Positions 8,581 to 13,137 of a stretch of DNA of 13,137 nucleotides are shown here, one piece after another. Origin of the DNA: Larix sibirica (lineage: Eukaryota; Streptophyta; Pinopsida; Pinales; Pinaceae); assembly GCA_004151065.3 (NCBI GenBank), contig NWUY0300042101.1:11166-24302 (forward strand). Reading direction: 5' to 3'. How positions within the stretch are numbered: the first letter of the stretch is position 1; each line of letters begins with the position of its first letter. Made by a program: the position numbers and the translations under genes. The notes below the pieces were generated by a model that was not told where the DNA came from, searched no databases, and saw only the letters and a list, made by a program, of their open reading frames with translations.

Positions 8581-9500
8581 ATGGATGAATTAAATCAAAT
8601 GTTCGAGTCTCTCTCCCAAATAGTTAACAAAATGGAAACCAATATGTCTTCTTGCAATGCGTAAGTTGATATTTGTCTTGATCAGATTGCAAAGTTGAAG
8701 GGTAATCCTGAGGAGGGTGACGATGTATTTGGAGAAGGATCCCATAAGGGAAAGAACCTATAGCAAGAAGAAGATCCCACTAATCACTTCTCATTTTATG
8801 ATTGTTCCAACATTTTAATGCCTTAAATCCCTAAAGTTGATCTAAATAATTTTGATGGTTGGATCCGACCAGTTGTGTTTACCAAATGGAGCACTAAGTT
8901 TCATCTCATGCCATAGTTGATGACATAATTAAACTCTAGATAAGTGAAATTCTAGATAAGTGACCTCTATCTAGATAGGGAACACTGGTAGTCGTGGAAA
9001 TGGCCTAAGAAGGCATTTCCAAAGGTCACTACAAGGAGGAAGTTTGTGAAATCCTTGTCTACTTTCTTTATTAAAGATACAATTTTTTGGGGCCACCTTA
9101 CCGATTTGTGCTAAACTAACCTATTCGAAGACTATATTGATGCAACCTTTTGAATGTTTTTTTTTAGAAAAAAAATTAACGGATGAATATTTTAAGCAAT
9201 GCTTTATCACTAGTCTTAAGGAAGAAATGAGAGCCCGAGTAGAGATGAACCACCCTGCTACTTGATTGGAAGTCACCTGACTTGCTCATTGTGCTCAAGA
9301 TATCTCATGTGCTAACTCCAAACACGCCAAATTTTCTCCATGTCACAACCAAATATGGTGATTCCTTGGTAGCATGCCCAACCCCTCATGGTACACAAGT
9401 TGACATGATCTGAAATGGAGAAATGTCAACTCAAGGTTCTTTGCTACAAATTGGATGAAAAGATTCTCCAGGTCATAAATGTCATGAGAATAAATTAATT
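8581..9500 (+). pseudogene. Ty3/gypsy gag remnant
   Basis: Gag forms the particle shell around the element's RNA. It begins MDELNQMFESLSQIVNKM at 8581 and continues through LDQIAKLKG to IPKVDLNNFDG near 8827-8860, a typical plant gypsy gag signature. REHW.SWKWPKKAF and RRKFVKSL follow at about 8975-9060, GHLTDLC.TNLFEDYIDA at about 9088-9140, and LKEEMRARVEMNHPAT at about 9218-9262. A Cys/His motif (CYKLDEK, then SPGHKC after a frameshift) lies at about 9442-9481 and would bind RNA through zinc. Stops in the main frame include TAA 8662, TAG 8761, TAA 8824, TAG 8989, TAA 9112 and TGA 9263. Frameshifts lie near 8860-8960, 9150-9220 and 9465. Confidence 0.85.
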
Positions 9501-9611
9501 ATGGAATTTTATAAGGATAGTTCCAATGAGGAAGTTGACGGTGGGACTCGAGAGGGAGTCACTCCCATCATTGATGAAGTTCCTCTTCATGACCAACCAA
9601 GTGAAGAACCC

Positions 9612-9990
9612 TAAATATACTTTCATGATTTGATCGAAATTTTTTCTCCTTGGATGTTAAAGTTGGTCGGCTATATCAATAAATGAAAGGTCATTATCTT
9701 GATTGATAGTGGTAGCACCATAATTTCATTCATTGTCATTTTCCCCAAATAACACATTTCTATATCCATGTTGTTAACAAATTTTCGATTATGATTGGCA
9801 ATGGAGGATCTCTAGAATGTGGTGGCTGGTGTGAAAATGTGAAACTTTAAATGGGTGGGAATTCCTTGAAAATCTCCATATTTTCCATTGAAATGGATGG
9901 ATGTGATATTAAGTTTTGGGTGTTGAATGGATAAGAACATTAGGCCCCATAACCATGGATTTTTTGGAATTATACATGATTTTTCATAAG
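9612..9990 (+). pseudogene. Ty3/gypsy aspartic protease remnant
   Basis: The protease cuts the Gag-Pol polyprotein. LKLVGYINK precedes a TGA at 9684, followed by KVIILIDSGST at 9687-9719. DSG at 9705-9713 is the catalytic aspartate motif and is intact. After a frameshift, the downstream flap and core text (NGGSLECGGWCENVKL, then a TAA at 9848, then SIEMDGCDIKFWVL) is readable. It ends in EWIRTLGPITMDF at 9925-9963, the conserved segment linking protease to reverse transcriptase. TAA 9612 and TGA 9684 sit where Gln and Arg would be expected. Confidence 0.85.
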
Positions 9991-10222
9991 GATGGAAATT
10001 CTTACATGCTCAAAGGTCTCAAAGAAAGTTCTCTAAAAATCATCATCTCCTAGTATATAGAAAATATTCTAGAAATGGGTTATTATGGAATTATTGCACA
10101 ATTTCATGATGTTGAAGTCTTTGAGTACACTTCTCATCCAATTAATATAGATTTATAGTTAGTATTCCAACAAACAAAGATAAGTATTTTAACTTACACA
10201 ACAGTTACCATTCTCACATGGT

Positions 10223-10929
10223 GAGCATGATCATAGCATCCCACTTATTCTTGGTAGCATACCACCCAATGTGTGACCATATCATCATCATTTTTCCTAA
10301 AACAATGAAATTGAAAATATTTTACATGGGCTCTTAGCTATTAGTATGATGTATACTAGTACTAGCTCCAACTCTTCTACAATTGTCATGGTCCTTAAAA
10401 AAGAAGGCAGTTGGCACATGTGTCTTGATTTACATGCTCTTAACAACTTGATGATCAAAGGTTAATTCCCCATTCCAATCATTGATGATATCTTATATGA
10501 GATACATGGAGCACAATTATTCACCAAGTTACTTGATCTTTACTCTACTTATCACCAGATTCACATGAAAGAAGTTGATATTCCCAAAATTTCTTTTCAC
10601 ACTCATCGCAATCATTATCATTTTTTGGTGATTCCCTTTGGCCTTTGGAATGCAAATTCCATCTTTCAAAGCATCATGAACCATATATTTAAATATCCCC
10701 TTATATTTCATTTCTCTTGGTCTTCTTTGATGACATCTTCGTTTTCAACAAAACTTGGGTCGCACATGTACATCGGATCTTACAAATCCTCTATCTTCAC
10801 CAAATGTTTCTTAAGTGTTCTAAATGCTCTTTTGGTGCTTTAGAAATTGAATATTTGGAACACAATATTAGTGAGTAGGGTGTGTTTGTTGATTGTAAGA
10901 AAATTTGGTTGATGAAATATTGGCCTCAT
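10223..10929 (+). pseudogene. Ty3/gypsy reverse transcriptase remnant
   Basis: Reverse transcriptase copies the element's RNA to DNA. Readable in order are EHDHSIPLILGSIPPNV (10223-10273), a TGA where Arg is expected (10274), KKEGSWHMCLDLHALNNL (about 10397-10453), [10 protein letters not shown] (10466-10495), [18 protein letters not shown] (about 10520-10573), [18 protein letters not shown] (about 10619-10673), and, after a frameshift near 10710, [10 protein letters not shown] (10717-10746). [18 protein letters not shown] lies at about 10822-10875. The catalytic aspartates (the first in LDLYS, the pair in FFDD) are retained. The motif KLDLxSGYHQ carries one extra Leu codon (10532-10534). Stops at 10298 (TAA), 10463 (TAA) and 10876 (TAG) block translation. 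Confidence 0.95.
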
Positions 10930-11520
10930 CCGAGGACCCTTAAATTGTTGTGTGGTGTTGTTGGCCTCACAAGTTACTAGTAGAAATTTGTCTAAAATGT
11001 GGTAAAATTTTCACTCCTTTTACCACCCTAGTTAAAAATAACTCCTTTAGTTGGAATGAGGAGGTTAAACAATTTTTTTCAGGATCTAAAAGATGTTATG
11101 TGTACCACACCAATCCTCATCCCACCCGATTTAAAAATACTTTTGTGTTGGAATGTGATACCTCGAGTAAAGGAATTAGGGTTTCATTAATTCAAGAGGG
11201 TTCGCCACTTGCCTTCACCAACAAGAAGTTATGTTATAAAACTTCGAAAAATCCACCTATGAGAATGAAATTTTATATATATTCTTCATGCACTTGATAT
11301 GTGGCATCCTTACTTGATGGGGCATCATTTCTACATTAAAAAAGATCATCAAAAATTGAAATATTTCCTCAAAGAAAGGTTGTCATCCCCAGAGAAACAA
11401 AAGTGAGTCACAAAAATGTTAGGATATGACTACGATATTAACTATAAAAAGGGAAAGGAAAATATGGTGTCTAATCGTATCTGTAGGAAGTATGATGAGG
11501 AAGGGCCCCCATATTCCTTA
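10930..11520 (+). pseudogene. Ty3/gypsy RNase H remnant with connecting region
   Basis: RNase H removes RNA from the RNA:DNA hybrid during copying. The connection domain reads LLCGVVGLTSY, then stops at 10978, 10981 and 10993. It changes frame near 11000 to KIFTPFTTLVKNNSFSWNEE. RNase H begins TFVLECDTSSKGIRVSLIQE at about 11141-11200, with the first catalytic Asp of ECD present. After a frameshift near 11260 it continues YENEILYILHALDMWHPYLM-type text spread over two frames, then KDHQKLKYFLKERLSSPEKQ (11344-11400). A TGA at 11404 replaces the conserved Trp before VTKMLGYDYDINYKKGKEN (11407-11463). The usual DALSRK-like end appears as SNRICRKYDEE at about 11470-11502. Confidence 0.9.
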
Positions 11521-11872
11521 TCTTTCTTAGTGCTTTATTGGTTGCAAGTAGCTCGCCAATAATTGTCAGCATATGTCAATATCATGCACATGATCTACTA
11601 GATACATGCCAACCCAAAAGAACACTCAAGTTACATTTGGAAATATTATGAGCTTTGCTATAAAGGCTATGGTTTTTTGGTTTGGGATTCCTCATTTAAA
11701 TCCAAATTGTTATATGAATTACACTCCTCTCTCATAATGGGTTATTATGGATTTAAGAAAATGTATGATAGGATTAATGCATTCATTTGGGAAGGAATGA
11801 AGAAGGGCATCTACAACTTTGATGTAGAATTTCATACTTACCAATGGCACAAATTGGAAATAGTAAATCCTT
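11521..11872 (+). pseudogene. Ty3/gypsy integrase N-terminus, truncated
   Basis: Integrase inserts the DNA copy into the host genome. Only its zinc-binding start remains. It has a linker with stops at 11560 (TAA) and 11599 (TAG, Gln expected), then YELCYKGYGFLVW, SKLLYELHSSLIMGYYGFKK and INAFIWEGMKKGIYNFDVEF. The HHCC zinc ligands are mostly gone: the second His of the GHxG segment is Tyr (GYYG) and both Cys positions are lost (VEFHTYQWHK). The sequence stops matching just after KLEIVNP at about 11870. The DDE catalytic core is absent. Confidence 0.85.
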
Positions 11873-12309
11873 TGTTAACACATAAATCTCACACACATCC
11901 GACATTTTTGCAATTCACACAGTAAGACATCATCAACATATAGCATGCATCCCACTGAAGACATCCTCATCAGATCCAATAAGCAACATGAATCCATAAA
12001 TGATAGAGAATAGTAAAAATACAGGACCACACATCCTAACCTCTGTTAAGGTGTGCAACTACACATATTACTAGTTATGTTCCCGCGTGACCCCTACACG
12101 GATTTATCTTCGATATATGCGCGACCTTCAAAACAATAGGATCTCAACCATTAGATGCACATGAAAGGCTCATCAAATCCCATCACCAACACAAATTTGA
12201 ACTTGTATTCTCAACATGATGGGTTGGCATTCAATATCCCCCATTGTGTACCTTGAATCTAGTTAATGAGGTGATGGGTTTCACACTTGGATCTAGTTGT
12301 TTCTTGGCC
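11873..12309 (+). repeat. Copy 1 of a ~435-bp direct repeat (LTR U3-like), no TATA box
   Basis: Starts TGTTAACACATAAATCTC and runs to TTGTTTCTTGGCC. It aligns along its whole length with 12620-13054, with many substitutions and only small indels (by eye roughly four bases in five agree). Shared landmarks include CATATTACTAGTTATGT, ATCCCATCACCAACACAAAT, TCTCAACATGATGG and CACTTGGATCTAGTTGTTTC. The similarity ends at an ambiguous base. It replaces the gypsy integrase, so it was inserted there, or joined there by deletion. Confidence 0.85.
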
Positions 12310-12310
12310 C

Positions 12311-12311
12311 N
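12311..12311. other. Single ambiguous base (N)
   Basis: This is the only N in the window. It lies two bases after the end of the clear similarity between the two repeat copies, raising the possibility of an assembly join or a poorly resolved region. Confidence 0.95.
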
Positions 12312-12619
12312 CCAAATTTGGATTTTACCAAAAAAAATTTACCAGATTCCAACCAAAACCCACAGTAAAGTCCAGAAGGTAGAATAAATAGACTGCTCTA
12401 TCATTATATAAAATTGGATGAATACTTTTTTTCTTACATTTAACTATCACACAACTTAATTCTATCAATATTAATAAAAAGTTTAGTAAAAATATTTAAG
12501 AATAAATTTATGAAATATCATTTAATAGAAAAAAATTTACAATCACAATTGAAATAAACCATTTCATAAAACTAAAGTTAAAGATTATATGTAAACTCTA
12601 AATTTAAATGAATGATACA
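12312..12619. other. AT-rich spacer between the two repeat copies
   Basis: About 308 bp, strongly AT-rich, with stops in all frames. No primer-binding site, polypurine tract or coding text was found. If the two copies are LTRs of one element, this would be a very short non-coding interior, which argues against a simple complete element. Confidence 0.5.
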
Positions 12620-13054
12620 TGTTAAGACATAAATCTCTCACACATGCGAGATTTTTGCAATTCACATAGTAAGGCATCATCAACATATAGCATGTTGTCC
12701 ATCGAAGACATCCCCATCGGGTCTAGAAGCAATATGTGTCCAGAAATGGCAAAGAACATTCAAAAGATAGGACTGCGCGACCTAACCTCTATTTAGGTGT
12801 GAAACTGTGCATATTACTAGTTATGTGCCCACGCGACCCCCACGCAGATTTCCCTTCGATATCCGTGCAATTGTTAAAATGACGGGATCTCAACCACCAG
12901 TTGTGCATTAAAGGCTCATAAAATCCCATCACCAACACAAATTCAACTTGTCTTCTCAACATGATGGATTGGCATTCAATAGCCCCCATTGTGTACCTTG
13001 AAGCTAGTTCATGAGGTGATGGGGTTCACACTTGGATCTAGTTGTTTCTTGGCC
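12620..13054 (+). repeat. Copy 2 of the ~435-bp direct repeat, continuing into a promoter
   Basis: Starts TGTTAAGACATAAATCTC, 747 bp downstream of copy 1 and in the same orientation. Unlike copy 1 it continues past TTTCTTGGCC into CACCTCTTGGCC and a TATA box. It keeps more CG and GC-rich text than copy 1 (GCCCACGCGACCCCCACGC against TTCCCGCGTGACCCCTACAC). Starting with TG and lying upstream of a TATA box fits an LTR U3 region. A duplicated host promoter is the alternative. Confidence 0.8.
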
Positions 13055-13065
13055 ACCTCTTGGCC

Positions 13066-13072
13066 TATAAAA
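13066..13072 (+). promoter_or_regulatory. TATA box of a pol II core promoter
   Basis: CCTATAAAAGGAA is a strong plant TATA context. A transcription start would be expected about 25-35 bp downstream, near 13090-13105. An RY-type CATGCA lies at 13085-13090. The window ends 65 bp after the TATA box, so it is not visible whether an LTR R/U5 or a host gene follows. An ATG at 13119 starts only six codons before the end and cannot be judged. Confidence 0.65.
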
Positions 13073-13137
13073 GGAATCCATGGGCATGCATCTTAGAAGA
13101 GAAACCAAGACAAGGTTATGCTGCAGAAATTGTATTG

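Larger units (their letters stand above)
8546..11872 (+). mobile_element. Degenerate Ty3/gypsy retrotransposon, internal region, 3' truncated
   Basis: Gag, protease, reverse transcriptase, RNase H and the start of integrase follow in the order that defines Ty3/gypsy (integrase after RNase H). The reading is spread over all three plus-strand frames with several frameshifts and many stops, so no polyprotein can be made. The element ends abruptly at 11872 inside integrase, where an unrelated repeat starts. The rest of integrase, any chromodomain and the 3' LTR are missing. The lineage within gypsy is not assigned. Confidence 0.9.

Noticed and set aside
8601-8609. GTTCGAGTC, resembling a tRNA B box
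   Set aside because: It lies inside the gag reading (MFESLSQ), and no A box is found at the right distance upstream.
12789-12989. 66-codon minus-strand frame
   Set aside because: It lies within the direct repeat, is not conserved in copy 1 and has no recognisable motif.

Overview
The window looks like plant nuclear DNA, most likely from a seed plant with a large, repeat-rich genome; a conifer or other gymnosperm is a reasonable guess but not proven. The evidence is an AT-rich background, remains of both plant LTR-retrotransposon superfamilies (Ty1/copia and Ty3/gypsy), a tRNA-derived SINE, and no intact gene. I found no bacterial features such as ribosome binding sites, operons, CRISPR or tRNA/rRNA genes. 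Everything that looks coding is broken, usually by stop codons where a family member would carry Gln (CAG/CAA), Arg (CGA) or Trp (TGG). That is the expected mark of C-to-T decay in methylated repeats.

Layout, left to right. 1-800: AT-rich non-coding DNA with two small local duplications. 803-2227 (+): a long decayed reading frame that I cannot name, with an 8-bp tandem duplication that shifts its frame and a coiled-coil-like C-terminal part. 2228-2892: AT-rich filler. 2893-3109: a tRNA-derived SINE with A box, B box, A-tail and a near-perfect 9-bp target-site duplication. 3477-4540 (+): a second decayed reading frame of unknown identity, including about 100 stop-free codons. 4541-5222: nothing coding. 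5223-5519: a 46-48 bp minisatellite containing a (TC)14 microsatellite. 5517-6300 (-): the gag remnant of a Ty1/copia element, cut off at the minisatellite. 7207-7555: a possible solo LTR.

7909-11872 (+): the left and central part of an old Ty3/gypsy element. It has a possible 5' LTR and primer-binding site, then gag, protease, reverse transcriptase, RNase H and the beginning of integrase. Conserved motifs can be followed through all of them across several frameshifts. The element is cut at 11873, before the integrase catalytic core. From that point there are two direct copies of a ~435-bp sequence (11873-12309 and 12620-13054). Both begin with TGTTAA, and the second runs into a clear TATA box at 13066. 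They are either LTR U3 regions of another element or a duplicated promoter. The only ambiguous base (N at 12311) sits where the similarity between the copies ends, so an assembly join is possible there.

No gene here appears able to make a functional product. The window is a nest of dead mobile elements. Its least explained contents are the two unidentified pseudogenes, the SINE and the TATA-bearing repeat pair. I found no convincing new functional system.
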